NCBI GenBank assembly: GCA_030602245.1
Contig: JAUWAC010000003.1
Location: 143,349 to 207,348 of the forward strand
Reading direction: 5' to 3'
From: Marinobacterium sp.
GTDB taxonomy: Bacteria; Pseudomonadota; Gammaproteobacteria; Pseudomonadales; Balneatricaceae
DNA: 64,000 nt
Within the stretch, counting starts at the first letter, position 1. Each line of letters opens with the position of its first letter. The notes below the pieces were generated by a model. The model worked only from the letters and a program-made list of their open reading frames with translations, ran no database searches and was not told the origin of the DNA. The position numbers were made by a program, and so were the translations under genes. Of the stretch, positions 43,220 through 54,565 are shown in pieces.

Positions 43220-43540
43220 TCAGTGAGCCTTGTCGGCCATCTCGGCGGCAGCGCCCATGTATTCATCGAAGTTGGCGATGTAGTCGGCCAGATTGCCGTC
43301 GTAGAGCTGGCGGAAACGGTCGGTGAAGTATTCCACCGCCTTGTCGCGCTTGTCGGCCAGTTCGTCGGCGCTGGTGACACTGCCCGCGGCGATATAGGCG
43401 TTGTAACGGGCCGCCGCGTAGATAAACGCCACCCCCATCTTGTGGTCGCCGTACTTGCCGCCCATCTCGTTGGCGATTTCGATCAGCTTGTTGGTCGCTT
43501 CGAGGAACTGCTCGTCGAACAGGCTTTCATCAGTACTCAT
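43220..43540 (-). CDS. DUF3144-family protein
   Basis: 106 aa, helical, acidic ('FLEATNKLIEIANEMGGKYGDHKMGVAFIYAAARYNAYIA' is the family core, read in parts). Its function is unknown. It is the last gene of the nifB operon, followed by a terminator, so it is expected to be expressed with nitrogen fixation. Confidence 0.85.
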   Translation of the reverse strand: MSTDESLFDEQFLEATNKLIEIANEMGGKYGDHKMGVAFIYAAARYNAYIAAGSVTSADELADKRDKAVEYFTDRFRQLYDGNLADYIANFDEYMGAAAEMADKAH

Positions 43541-43745
43541 GGTGGCTCTCCTGATCCATTAGTTTGCGTTGAAACGTGGCCTGGTGCCCGATCGGCAGGT
43601 GCCGATAGCGGCAGTAGCGTCCCACGGCCAGCAGCATGGCGATACGCGCCAGACCACGCCCGAGCGTGCCCTGCTGCCGGCAGGCCAGATGTTCGAACTG
43701 ATCCAGCGCGCGGGCCGGATCTTCATGTACGCTGACGGTTTTCAT
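43530..43745 (-). CDS. Small basic protein of unknown function in the nifB operon
   Basis: 71 aa from the ATG at 43745, with GAGGTGG 5 nt upstream. It has two Cys ('LACRQQGTLGRG', 'VGRYCRYRHLPIGH') and overlaps the DUF3144 start by 11 bp. It is basic and Arg/His-rich. No family recognised; it is supported by spacing and the ribosome site. Confidence 0.6.
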   Translation of the reverse strand: MKTVSVHEDPARALDQFEHLACRQQGTLGRGLARIAMLLAVGRYCRYRHLPIGHQATFQRKLMDQESHHEY

Positions 43746-43775
43746 CGGAACCACCTCACGCGATTGGGTCCGGTC

Positions 43776-44042
43776 TCAGCACTCAAGCTGAACCAGATGG
43801 GTGTGCTGCCGTTCGGCAAACTGTGCCGGCGTCCAGGCCTTGATGGTCAAGGCGTGAAGTCGGCCCGTTTTGAGCTCGAGCTCGAACAGCGACAGGATGC
43901 TTTTCTGCCGCTGCATCAGGTTCTGTCCCTCGAAGGTGTCGCTGATAATGGCGACGGTGAAGCTGCAATCCTCACCGCTGACATCGATATCGGCGTCCGG
44001 CAGGGCCGCCTGGATACGGGCTTCGACGTCTGAGGCAAGCAT
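43776..44042 (-). CDS. BolA-family protein
   Basis: 88 aa. BolA fold pieces are 'DVEARIQAALPDADIDVSGED' and 'LMQRQKSILSLFELELKTGRLHALTIKAWTPAQF', the latter carrying the C-terminal consensus. BolA proteins form [2Fe-2S] complexes with CGFS monothiol glutaredoxins. The grxD-type gene is directly upstream and overlaps it by one base, so they probably work as a pair. Confidence 0.92.
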   Translation of the reverse strand: MLASDVEARIQAALPDADIDVSGEDCSFTVAIISDTFEGQNLMQRQKSILSLFELELKTGRLHALTIKAWTPAQFAERQHTHLVQLEC

Positions 44043-44359
44043 CAGGCACCTCCTGCGGCAGCCAGCATCGGCTTCAGACTGCCATCCTCGGCCATCTCGA
44101 CGATGACATCGCTGCCACCGACCAGCTCGCCCTGAATGAACAGCTGCGGATAGGTCGGCCAGTTGGAGACATTGGGCAGCTTTTCACGGATGAACGGCGC
44201 TTCCAGCACATTGACCCAGGCGTAGTTGGCCCCCAGCCCCTTGAGCGCTTCCACGGCGTTGCGTGAGAAGCCGCAGCGCGGCTCGTCCGGCGTGCCTTTC
44301 ATGTAGAGCAGCACCGGGTTGTCGGCCAGCTGTTTACGGATCTTGTCTTCAGTACTCAT
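44042..44359 (-). CDS. grxD: CGFS monothiol glutaredoxin (Grx4/GrxD type)
   Basis: 105 aa. The active-site 'CGFS' lies in 'PDEPRCGFSRNAVEAL' and the glutathione site in 'NWPTYPQLFIQGELVGGSDVI'. It coordinates and transfers [2Fe-2S] clusters. Placed in the nifB operon next to a bolA-type gene, it could be a nif-dedicated copy; a housekeeping copy elsewhere is expected but not seen here. Confidence 0.95.
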   Translation of the reverse strand: MSTEDKIRKQLADNPVLLYMKGTPDEPRCGFSRNAVEALKGLGANYAWVNVLEAPFIREKLPNVSNWPTYPQLFIQGELVGGSDVIVEMAEDGSLKPMLAAAGGA

Positions 44360-44375
44360 CGCTTGCTCCCTTCTG

Positions 44376-45104
44376 TTACTGCCCCACCGCCATGCACTCG
44401 CAGGCCATCAGCAGTTTCATGATGTCGCGACTGGCAGCCACATCCAGCGCGGTGAAATCGTCCAGCGTGCGGCGGCCGGTATCGGCGCCCGAGGCCAGCA
44501 GCATCTGCACCATCTCGGTGAGGCCGGCCGCCGCCGCATAGATCAGCGCCGTGGCGCCGTTGGCGTTCTGGTTATCGATATCAATGCCGGCATTGATCAG
44601 CAGGCGCATGCAGTCGGCGCTGTTAGCACGACAGGCAAACCAGAGCGCGTTGTTACCGTCGTCATTGCGACGCCCGACCGACGCCCCGGCGGCCAGCAGC
44701 TTCTGCACCTCGAGACCATCGCCGGCCTGTGCGGCACGCATCAGTGCCGTCATGCCCCACTGACCGGGGCGGTCGAGATCGCTCGGTGCGCATGCGCTGC
44801 TGTTGAGCAACGGCTGCCAGGCGCGAAACCCGCCATCGACGCTGTAGACGCGGCGAAAGCCGAAGTCGGTAAACAGGCGCGCCATCTCGACACTGCTGTT
44901 GCCTTGGTAACAACAGATCACCACCGTCTGCTCACGCGAGGTGCTCATCAGCAGCGTTTTGACGTTGCGGTGTTCCAGATGCAGCGCGGCGGGGTGATGC
45001 TGGCTGTCGAAATCCGCCCGCTCACGCATGTCCAGCAGCAGCACGTCGTGCTCGGCCAGCAGTTTCTGCGCTGTTTCGGGGGTTATGCGGATGACATCAG
45101 ACAT
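44376..45104 (-). CDS. Rhodanese-ankyrin fusion protein
   Basis: 242 aa. An N-terminal GlpE-like rhodanese domain (about 1-100) has the active loop 'CYQGNSS'. About four ankyrin repeats follow ('GMTALMRAAQAGDGLEVQKLLAAGA', 'GNNALWFACRANSADCMRLLINAGI', 'GATALIYAAAAGLTEMVQMLLASGA'). It may deliver sulfane sulfur, with the ankyrin part binding a partner. Its start overlaps the SagB-type gene by 8 bp. Confidence 0.93.
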   Translation of the reverse strand: MSDVIRITPETAQKLLAEHDVLLLDMRERADFDSQHHPAALHLEHRNVKTLLMSTSREQTVVICCYQGNSSVEMARLFTDFGFRRVYSVDGGFRAWQPLLNSSACAPSDLDRPGQWGMTALMRAAQAGDGLEVQKLLAAGASVGRRNDDGNNALWFACRANSADCMRLLINAGIDIDNQNANGATALIYAAAAGLTEMVQMLLASGADTGRRTLDDFTALDVAASRDIMKLLMACECMAVGQ

Positions 45105-46683
45105 GGTGCGGTTCCCGTAGATGGTGATATCCGGACAGAGCGGTCACGCGGGTGTCGGGCTTGCCCTCACCCAGCGCGAAGCCATAAAGCGTCTGCAGTG
45201 CATGACCGTCGATGCCGAGCAGCTCGTGCACTGCGTCATCGAAGAAGCAGCCGATACCGGTGCCGTTGAGCCCCAGCGCCGTTGCGCTCAGGTAGAGCGA
45301 CTGCCCGAGCACGCCGGCTTCGTAATACAGCTGCTGATAACCGGCAGCGCCCTGCTGCGCCAGCGTGTCCTCGAACTCCGCCAACATCAGCAGGGTGCAG
45401 GCGCTGGCCGCCGCGATCATCTGGTTGCAGCACAGCTGCGCGGCCGCCTTGCGGGTGTTGCAGGTTTTCAGGTGCACAAGGCGCAGGCCGCTGCCGAGCG
45501 TGACATCCGCGCGCTGCGGCCAGTGCGTCACCTCGCGCTGCATCAGGCGCTCGCCCTCGGCACTGCGTGGCAGCAGATAGATGCCCGGTTCAAGCCCGTC
45601 GACCTGATGCACCAGCAGTACCAGATGCAGCCGTGCCGGCGTCAGTTGCATGCGGCTCTGCCCGGGCAGCAGCGGGCGCAACAGGGCACTGAACTCGGCC
45701 TCGCTGAGGCTGCGTTCGTGGTTGTACCCCTGAGCACTGCGACGGTTACGAATGACCCGGTGCGCCGCGGGTGCATCATCGAATGCGGGCATCTCCGCTG
45801 CCGCCGGCGACCAGTTCAGCGCCGGTGTGCGGCTGAACCGCTGCACCATCGCCTCGGCCTGACGCCAGTATTGAATCGGACGCGGACCGAGGCGGCTCGG
45901 GCTACCCTGCCAGTGCTCGGCCTGGCGGGCGCGGGCTGCCAGCCGCGCGTAGTCGGTGGTTGCATCACCGAGCTGGATCAGCAGTTCCGGATATTCCGCT
46001 TCAACCCGTGCATATTCGGGACGGCGAATACCGACCAGTGCACTCAGGGTGTCGTGATCGATGGCGTGCGGGCTCAGCCGCCAGCCGTTGAGCGCAGCCG
46101 AGGCCTGACACTGCGCCAGCAGGTGGCCGGTATCGAGCAGGCAGTAGCGCAGGCCGCGTTCGCCGTACTTCCAGAGTTCACGCTGCAACACCGAGGTGAT
46201 GACCAGGCTGGCGCCGCGAATCGCCTCGGCCGGCAGCGCGAGACGCTGCTCCAGCACGTGGTCGTGGACATTGTAGTGGTAGACCCCGGCATCCCAGGCG
46301 ATCCCGGCCGGCAGCAGCAGGTAGAGCTCGCTCGGGTGCAGATTGCCGCTGGACGGGTTGACCCGCAGCGACCAGCGATCCGGGCCCAACACCTTCCAGG
46401 CGGTCAGCCCTGCGGCATGACGCAGAAACGATGACAGCGTGGCGAGGGTCAGCGGTTGCGGCGCGCCCGCCCCGCTGAACAGGTGCGCAGCAGGCTGTGC
46501 CGGCGGTGCCACGGCAGACAGCGGCAGCTCGATCCGCGGCGCCGCATCAAAATGGCGGAACACACTGGGCTGATCGTCCCAGTCCAGCGTTTCCGGGCCC
46601 GGCGCGTAGCCGCCAAACCGGTGTTTGCTCAGGTCGTGATAGGCGTTGAGCTGTGTCACTGCATCGGTCGTCAGATCGGACAT
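45097..46683 (-). CDS. SagB/ThcOx-type nitroreductase-family dehydrogenase, two tandem domains
   Basis: 528 aa from the ATG at 46683, with GAGGAG upstream; a longer frame overlaps nifQ. Two nitroreductase-like halves are seen: 'LRVNPSSGNLHPSELYLLLPAG' (N-terminal, FMN region) and 'IRNRRSAQGYNHERSLSEAEFSALLRPL' (C-terminal), followed by 'GQSLYLSATALGLNGTGIGCFFDD'. SagB enzymes oxidise azolines in peptides. No cyclodehydratase or precursor peptide gene is nearby, so a different redox role within the nif regulon is likely. Confidence 0.88.
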   Translation of the reverse strand: MSDLTTDAVTQLNAYHDLSKHRFGGYAPGPETLDWDDQPSVFRHFDAAPRIELPLSAVAPPAQPAAHLFSGAGAPQPLTLATLSSFLRHAAGLTAWKVLGPDRWSLRVNPSSGNLHPSELYLLLPAGIAWDAGVYHYNVHDHVLEQRLALPAEAIRGASLVITSVLQRELWKYGERGLRYCLLDTGHLLAQCQASAALNGWRLSPHAIDHDTLSALVGIRRPEYARVEAEYPELLIQLGDATTDYARLAARARQAEHWQGSPSRLGPRPIQYWRQAEAMVQRFSRTPALNWSPAAAEMPAFDDAPAAHRVIRNRRSAQGYNHERSLSEAEFSALLRPLLPGQSRMQLTPARLHLVLLVHQVDGLEPGIYLLPRSAEGERLMQREVTHWPQRADVTLGSGLRLVHLKTCNTRKAAAQLCCNQMIAAASACTLLMLAEFEDTLAQQGAAGYQQLYYEAGVLGQSLYLSATALGLNGTGIGCFFDDAVHELLGIDGHALQTLYGFALGEGKPDTRVTALSGYHHLREPHHV

Positions 46684-46687
46684 CGCC

Positions 46688-47296
46688 TTACTCCTCGGGA
46701 CCAAAACAGTCGCTGTAGGCGCTGCACTGATCGCAGCTCGGCGCCCGGCAGACGTAACCGCCACCGCGCTCGCATAACTGTTTGTAGAAGAAGCGCTTCC
46801 ACTTCATGTCGCGGTCGTTGCGTGCCTTGAGCTGCGGATACGCTTTCTGCATCAGCTCGCTCAGCGCCGCGCGATCGGGCAGCCCCAGGTCACGCCAGAG
46901 GTGATCGCCGCCGAGACAGCCGCTGGCGATGATCAGCGACAGCTCCGCCGGTGCCGCCGGGTGGCGGTACGCCTCGAGCAGTTCGACCAGCTCGACGCGC
47001 TCGTCGTCGCGCAGCTCGATCAGCTCTTCCCGCATCGTCGAGCGGGTTTCCAGCAGGTGTGCTGCGCTGGTTGGCAGGCTGAGCGCCTCCTGTGCACCCT
47101 CGAACAGGCGCTCGAACAGCGCCTCGAATGCTTCGCCTGTCAGCCCGAGATTCAGCGGCAGACAGCCAAGCCCCAGCCGTGGCGCCAGCGCCAGGTGGGC
47201 CAATAGGTGAGCGAGATGACGACCGGTTTCTCCACCCGCCGCGGCCGCCATCAATCGCTCGAACCGGTTCAACGTCTTCAGGGCCGGCTGTGCCAT
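46688..47296 (-). CDS. nifQ: Molybdenum-supplying protein NifQ
   Basis: 202 aa. The diagnostic C-terminal Cx4Cx2Cx5C motif is at residues 183-197 ('CRAPSCDQCSAYSDC'), preceded by 'MKWKRFFYKQLCERGGGY'. NifQ carries a Mo-Fe-S cluster and donates Mo to NifEN/NifH. It follows nifO directly. Confidence 0.95.
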   Translation of the reverse strand: MAQPALKTLNRFERLMAAAAGGETGRHLAHLLAHLALAPRLGLGCLPLNLGLTGEAFEALFERLFEGAQEALSLPTSAAHLLETRSTMREELIELRDDERVELVELLEAYRHPAAPAELSLIIASGCLGGDHLWRDLGLPDRAALSELMQKAYPQLKARNDRDMKWKRFFYKQLCERGGGYVCRAPSCDQCSAYSDCFGPEE

Positions 47297-47719
47297 TCAC
47301 GCCTCCTCACGGCTGCACGCAGCCGCAGTGTGACGTTTGGGACAGCTCTCGATATCGCCGTCCGGCAGACGACTCAGCCCGATCAGCTGGTCGACCCGCG
47401 CGGCATCGAAGCCCTGCAGACAGTGCCCACCGATCTGCATCAGCGGACGTCGAATAAGCAGCGGATCGGCGCACAGCTGCGCCAGAACCGCGTCGGGATC
47501 AGCAAGGTCCAGGGCCCGAGTGCCCGCCTTGAGATCGGGATGGCTGCTGTTGATCCAGCCCGCCACCTCATCGCCGAGGAACGGACGCAGGCGTTGCGGT
47601 GTCCAGCCTTGCTGCAGCAGATTGCGCGCCTCGACGCTATGCCCGGCGTCCTCGAGCAGCTTTTTCTGCTTGCGGTTGTTGATACAACCGGGCTTTTCAT
47701 AGAACACCACCTGCGCCAT
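47297..47719 (-). CDS. nifO: NifO, ArsC/Spx-like nitrogenase-associated protein
   Basis: 140 aa, thioredoxin-fold ArsC-like: 'FYEKPGCINNRKQKKLLEDAGH' and 'LLIRRPLMQIGGHCLQGFD'. In Azotobacter NifO lies between nifB-fdxN and nifQ, as here, and has been linked to molybdenum allocation between nitrogenase and nitrate reductase. Confidence 0.9.
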   Translation of the reverse strand: MAQVVFYEKPGCINNRKQKKLLEDAGHSVEARNLLQQGWTPQRLRPFLGDEVAGWINSSHPDLKAGTRALDLADPDAVLAQLCADPLLIRRPLMQIGGHCLQGFDAARVDQLIGLSRLPDGDIESCPKRHTAAACSREEA

Positions 47720-47728
47720 AACGCCCCC

Positions 47729-48007
47729 TTAGCGTGCCTGAATCTCGGCCATCGCCTTGTCCATCATCTCCGGCGGAATCCCGGTCAGGGATCCCGGCGG
47801 ATTCAGTGCCAGCCCGGCGGCATCCAGAATCGCGCCTTCGATCGGGCAGATGCTGGCACATTGCGGATCGGCGAAGTCGCCTTCGCACTCGGTGCACTTT
47901 TTGGCGTCGATCATGAAGTGCGGCTTGTCCTCGTAGATCGCGTCCGACGGACACACATCGAGGCAGGCCCAGCAGTTGACGCAGCTTTCAATGATGCTCA
48001 GTGACAT
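47729..48007 (-). CDS. fdxN: NifB-associated 2x[4Fe-4S] ferredoxin (FdxN type)
   Basis: 92 aa from the ATG at 48007 with GAGGAGG 4-5 nt upstream. Cluster motifs are 'CVNCWACLDVCP' and 'CTECEGDFADPQCASICP', the second with the expanded spacing typical of Alvin-type ferredoxins. FdxN supports NifB-co synthesis. It lies 10 bp after nifB. Confidence 0.92.
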   Translation of the reverse strand: MSLSIIESCVNCWACLDVCPSDAIYEDKPHFMIDAKKCTECEGDFADPQCASICPIEGAILDAAGLALNPPGSLTGIPPEMMDKAMAEIQAR

Positions 48008-48017
48008 GACGACCTCC

Positions 48018-49526
48018 TCAGGCACTCATCTGGCTGTTGCCGGACGTGTTTTCATCCAGGCGACCGGTGGCAATCATCTCTTCGTAGACCGCCATGATCG
48101 CTTCCTCGATCGGCTCCATGGCGTGCTCGCCATTGGGCTGGATACCCGCCTCTTCCAGCAGCCCCCAGGGCTCGTAGCCGATCTTGGAACAGAGCACGAC
48201 CTCGCAGCCGGACAGCGCCCGGATACTGCCGGCCAGCGCACTTTCCTTTTCGCCGCAGGTGTCGTTGCCGATACAGAACTGATCGACCTTGCGGTGACCG
48301 ATAAAGCGCACGCCCGCGGCTGATGCCTCATAGATCAGGAACTCGGTGGCATGGCCAAAGTGCTGGTTGATCATGCCGCCGCCAGCGGTTGCCACGGCCA
48401 TCAGCACCGGACGGAAGTGAGCGTTGTCCAGCGTCGGGCCGCTCGGGACCTTGACCGCGGCGAGCGCGGCACGCTTCTTCTCCTTCTCCGCCAGCTCCTC
48501 GGCGATGCCCTGATGCACGAGGGCACGTTTCTGCATCGCCGCCTCGTAATCGATCTCCATCGACTCGATCTTGTCGAGGGTGAACTCATCGCCGCGGTCT
48601 TCACCGAGCAGGCCCACCGCATCGGCACGACACTGACGGCAGTGGCGCATCATGTTCATGTCGCCGGCGCACTCGTCCTGCAGCTCCATCAGCTCCTCGT
48701 TGGATGGCCCGCGCTGGCCCATGACGCCGTAGAAGGTGCCGTGCTCCGCCTCCGCGATCAGCGGCATCACGTTATGCAGGAAGGCGCCCTTGGCCTTGAC
48801 GATGCGGCTGACTTCCTTGAGGTGCTCGTCGTTGACACCGGGGATCATCACGGAGTTGACCTTGACCAGGATGCCGCGCTCGACCAGCATCTCGAGCCCT
48901 TTCTGCTGCTGCTCGATCAGGATTTTGGCCGCTTTCTTGCCGCGGATACGGCGGTTGTTCCAGTAGATCCAGGGGTAGATCTTGGCGCCGATCTCCGGGT
49001 CCACGCAGTTGATCGTGATCGTGACGTGGTCGATGTTGTGCTGGGCCAGCTCTTCGACACAGTCCGGCAGCGCCAGACCGTTGGTCGATACGCAGAGCTT
49101 GATATCCGGTGCTTCGGCGCTGAGGCGACGGAAGGTATCGAAGGTGCGCTCCGGGTTGGCCAGCGGATCGCCGGGACCGGCAATCCCGAGCACGGTCATC
49201 TGCGGGATGTTGGCCGCCACCGCCTTGGTTTTCTTGACCGCCTGATCCGGCGTCAGCAACTCGGATACCACCCCGGGACGCGACTCGTTGGCACAGTCAT
49301 ATTTGCGGTTGCAGTAGTGACACTGAATGTTACAGGCCGGTGCGACCGCCACATGCATGCGTGCGAAATAGTGGTGAGCCTCTTCCGAGTAACAGGGGTG
49401 GTTGTGCACCTTTTCCCTGATCGCATCGGGCAGATGGCTGAGTTGATCGTTACTGCTGCCGCACGCGCTTGCCGAGCAGCCGCCGCTGCTGTCGCTCGAT
49501 GTTTCGTTCAGGACTGTCAACTCCAT
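48018..49526 (-). CDS. nifB: FeMo-cofactor biosynthesis radical SAM protein NifB
   Basis: 502 aa from the ATG at 49526 with GAGGAG 7-8 nt upstream; the longer frame runs through the promoter and is rejected. The radical SAM motif is Cys65, Cys69 and Cys72 ('ACNIQCHYCN'). A NifX-like domain forms the C-terminal third ('GGGMINQHFGHATEFLIYE'). It makes NifB-co, the core of FeMo-co. The N-terminus has an unusual Ser/Cys-rich run ('SSGGCSASACGSS'). Confidence 0.97.
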   Translation of the reverse strand: MELTVLNETSSDSSGGCSASACGSSNDQLSHLPDAIREKVHNHPCYSEEAHHYFARMHVAVAPACNIQCHYCNRKYDCANESRPGVVSELLTPDQAVKKTKAVAANIPQMTVLGIAGPGDPLANPERTFDTFRRLSAEAPDIKLCVSTNGLALPDCVEELAQHNIDHVTITINCVDPEIGAKIYPWIYWNNRRIRGKKAAKILIEQQQKGLEMLVERGILVKVNSVMIPGVNDEHLKEVSRIVKAKGAFLHNVMPLIAEAEHGTFYGVMGQRGPSNEELMELQDECAGDMNMMRHCRQCRADAVGLLGEDRGDEFTLDKIESMEIDYEAAMQKRALVHQGIAEELAEKEKKRAALAAVKVPSGPTLDNAHFRPVLMAVATAGGGMINQHFGHATEFLIYEASAAGVRFIGHRKVDQFCIGNDTCGEKESALAGSIRALSGCEVVLCSKIGYEPWGLLEEAGIQPNGEHAMEPIEEAIMAVYEEMIATGRLDENTSGNSQMSA

Positions 49527-49593
49527 CGGATTCTCTCCTCTGCGGGCCACGGGGGCCGGTTGTGAGATGCAGATCACCTGCTGCGGAGTCTGT

Positions 49594-49610
49594 TGCAATC
49601 GACGGGCCAC
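49594..49610 (-). promoter_or_regulatory. Sigma-54 promoter of nifB
   Basis: The minus strand reads TGGCCCGTCGATTGCA, GG-N10-GC, about 68 bp upstream of the nifB ATG. Confidence 0.88.
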
Positions 49611-49663
49611 AGGACAAGCCATTGTTTTTATTTGAATTTTCGCGTCAGCAACGCCGTTTTGCG

Positions 49664-49708
49664 TGTGTCTTGTGAGACAGGTCAGCGGCGTTTGTCACAT
49701 CTGCGACA
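49664..49708. promoter_or_regulatory. Two NifA upstream activator sequences (nifB)
   Basis: TGTGTCTTGTGAGACA (49664-49679) and TGTCACATCTGCGACA (49693-49708) both fit TGT-N10-ACA, at about 88 and 117 bp upstream of the expected start point. The rest of the 420-bp nifA-nifB gap holds no gene; an imperfect hairpin near 49909-49934 may end nifA transcription. Confidence 0.88.
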
Positions 49709-49946
49709 CGTGATGCCGGGCGCTGTCAGTCGCCCGGCCATGGTCTGTTCGGGGGCTGGCCGGCGTGTCGGACAACACCGGTTGCGACGGTTCGCATGCA
49801 GCGCGCCTCAGCGCGGTCAGGGCGAATGGCTCGAGAGTGGCTGGGGTAGTGACTGGAGAGTGAAGGGATACTGGCGGGGACGCGCGGTGCGGGGACGTAC
49901 GGTGCGAGGCCCCTGCCGCGCAGACGGCAGAGGCACTCGCCGGGGC

Positions 49947-51551
<1,605 letters not shown>

Positions 51552-51561
51552 CATCACCTCC

Positions 51562-53214
<1,653 letters not shown>

Positions 53215-53252
53215 CTATATATCGGCATAAACCACACATTTTTTGCGTGTTA

Positions 53253-53310
53253 TGTCGATTTTGCGACACGCAACGGTGCACGGCTGCACCGGACTGTGGC
53301 AAAAACAACA
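53253..53310. promoter_or_regulatory. Two NifA upstream activator sequences between nifL and rnfA
   Basis: TGTCGATTTTGCGACA (53253-53268) and TGTGGCAAAAACAACA (53295-53310) fit TGT-N10-ACA. They lie about 87 and 129 bp from the nifL start point and about 137 and 95 bp from the rnfA start point, so both operons can share them. Confidence 0.87.
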
Positions 53311-53370
53311 ATGTCACCATTCGAACAGCCTGCCTGCCGATCCCTTCCTTAACTTTCAATTAGTTACGCA

Positions 53371-53386
53371 TGGCATGCTTGGTGCA
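53371..53386 (+). promoter_or_regulatory. Sigma-54 promoter of rnfABCDGEH
   Basis: The plus strand reads TGGCATGCTTGGTGCA, GG-N10-GC, about 51 bp upstream of the rnfA ATG. Confidence 0.8.
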
Positions 53387-53436
53387 CCGGCTCCGTTGGG
53401 CTATTGGCGGCAGTATTCCTGAAGGAGTTGCGCACC

Positions 53437-54009
53437 ATGGAGTTGATTACTCTGTTTATCGGCACCGTCCTCGTGAACAACGTGGTTCTGGTCAAGTTTC
53501 TCGGCCTCTGCCCCCTGATGGGCGTGTCCAACAAGTTCAGCACCGCGACCGGCATGGCGCTGGCGACCACCTTCGTGCTGACGCTCTCCAGTGTCACCAG
53601 CTGGGTGATGGAGTATTACGTACTCGAGCCGCTCGGGCTTGAGTTCCTGCGCATCATCTCATTCATCCTTGTCGTTGCGGCCGTGGTGCAGTTCACCGAA
53701 ATGATGGTGAAGAAAACCAGCCCGATGCTGCACCAGACACTGGGTATCTTCCTGCCGCTGATTACGACCAACTGCGCCGTACTCGGTGTGGCACTGATCA
53801 TCATTCAGGACGGTTTCGGCTTTATCGAAAGCGTCGTCTACGGGGTTGCGGCCTCGATCGGCTTTTCACTGGTCCTGATCATCTTCGCCGGACTGCGCGA
53901 GCGTCTGGCGCTGTCGGACGTACCGGCCACCTTCGCCGGAACGCCGGTCGGCCTCGTCACGGCCGGCCTGCTGTCGATGATTTTCATGGGATTCGGCGGC
54001 CTCGTCTGA
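53437..54009 (+). CDS. rnfA: Rnf complex membrane subunit A
   Basis: 190 aa from the ATG at 53437 (AAGGAG 9 nt upstream). Six membrane segments, beginning '[23 protein letters not shown]'. '[15 protein letters not shown]' holds the conserved Cys of the RnfA/RnfE pair that binds a [2Fe-2S] cluster in the membrane. Part of the Rnf1-type complex that drives reverse electron flow to ferredoxin. Confidence 0.95.
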   Translation: MELITLFIGTVLVNNVVLVKFLGLCPLMGVSNKFSTATGMALATTFVLTLSSVTSWVMEYYVLEPLGLEFLRIISFILVVAAVVQFTEMMVKKTSPMLHQTLGIFLPLITTNCAVLGVALIIIQDGFGFIESVVYGVAASIGFSLVLIIFAGLRERLALSDVPATFAGTPVGLVTAGLLSMIFMGFGGLV

Positions 54010-54037
54010 GCCGCCCACGGAGCGAGGAGATTCAATC

Positions 54038-54562
54038 ATGGTGACTGCGGTTGCTGTCCTGACACTACTGGGCCTGGCACTGGGCCTGCTGCTCGGCTAC
54101 GCCGACAAGGTGTTCGCCGTGGAAGAAAACCCGCTGGTGAAAGAGGTCGAATCGATGCTGCCCGGCACCCATTGCGGGCAGTGCGGTTTCCCCGGCTGCT
54201 CCGGTGCCGCGCAGGCGATGGTCGACGGCGACGCCTCCATCACCTGCTGCCCGCCCGGCGGACGCGCGCTGGCGCAGGCGCTGGCCGACAAACTGGGTGT
54301 TACCGCCGACCTCTCCGGCATGGCAACCGAACCGATGATCGCCAGTATCGAAGAGTCTCTCTGCACCGGCTGCTGTCGCTGTTATCGCGTCTGTCCCACC
54401 GATGCCATTCTGGGCGCCAACAAGCAGATTCACGCGGTGTTTGCCGACGCCTGCACCGGCTGCGGCAAGTGCGTCGATGCCTGTCCCGAAGACTGTATCG
54501 GCATGCACCCGGAACAGCAGACTCTCGACAACTGGCAATGGCCTAAACCGGCGGCGGCGTAA
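54038..54562 (+). CDS. rnfB: Rnf complex ferredoxin subunit B
   Basis: 174 aa. An N-terminal membrane anchor precedes a 4Fe-4S domain ('GTHCGQCGFPGCSG', with the fourth Cys in 'ITCCPPGG') and two further clusters ('CTGCCRCYRVCP', 'CTGCGKCVDACP'). It transfers electrons to or from soluble ferredoxin. Confidence 0.95.
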   Translation: MVTAVAVLTLLGLALGLLLGYADKVFAVEENPLVKEVESMLPGTHCGQCGFPGCSGAAQAMVDGDASITCCPPGGRALAQALADKLGVTADLSGMATEPMIASIEESLCTGCCRCYRVCPTDAILGANKQIHAVFADACTGCGKCVDACPEDCIGMHPEQQTLDNWQWPKPAAA

Positions 54563-54565
54563 ATC

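Noticed and set aside
49527..49622. Longer NifB N-terminus beginning at 49622
   Set aside because: It would run through the -24/-12 promoter; the ATG at 49526 has a good ribosome site and a family-like start.
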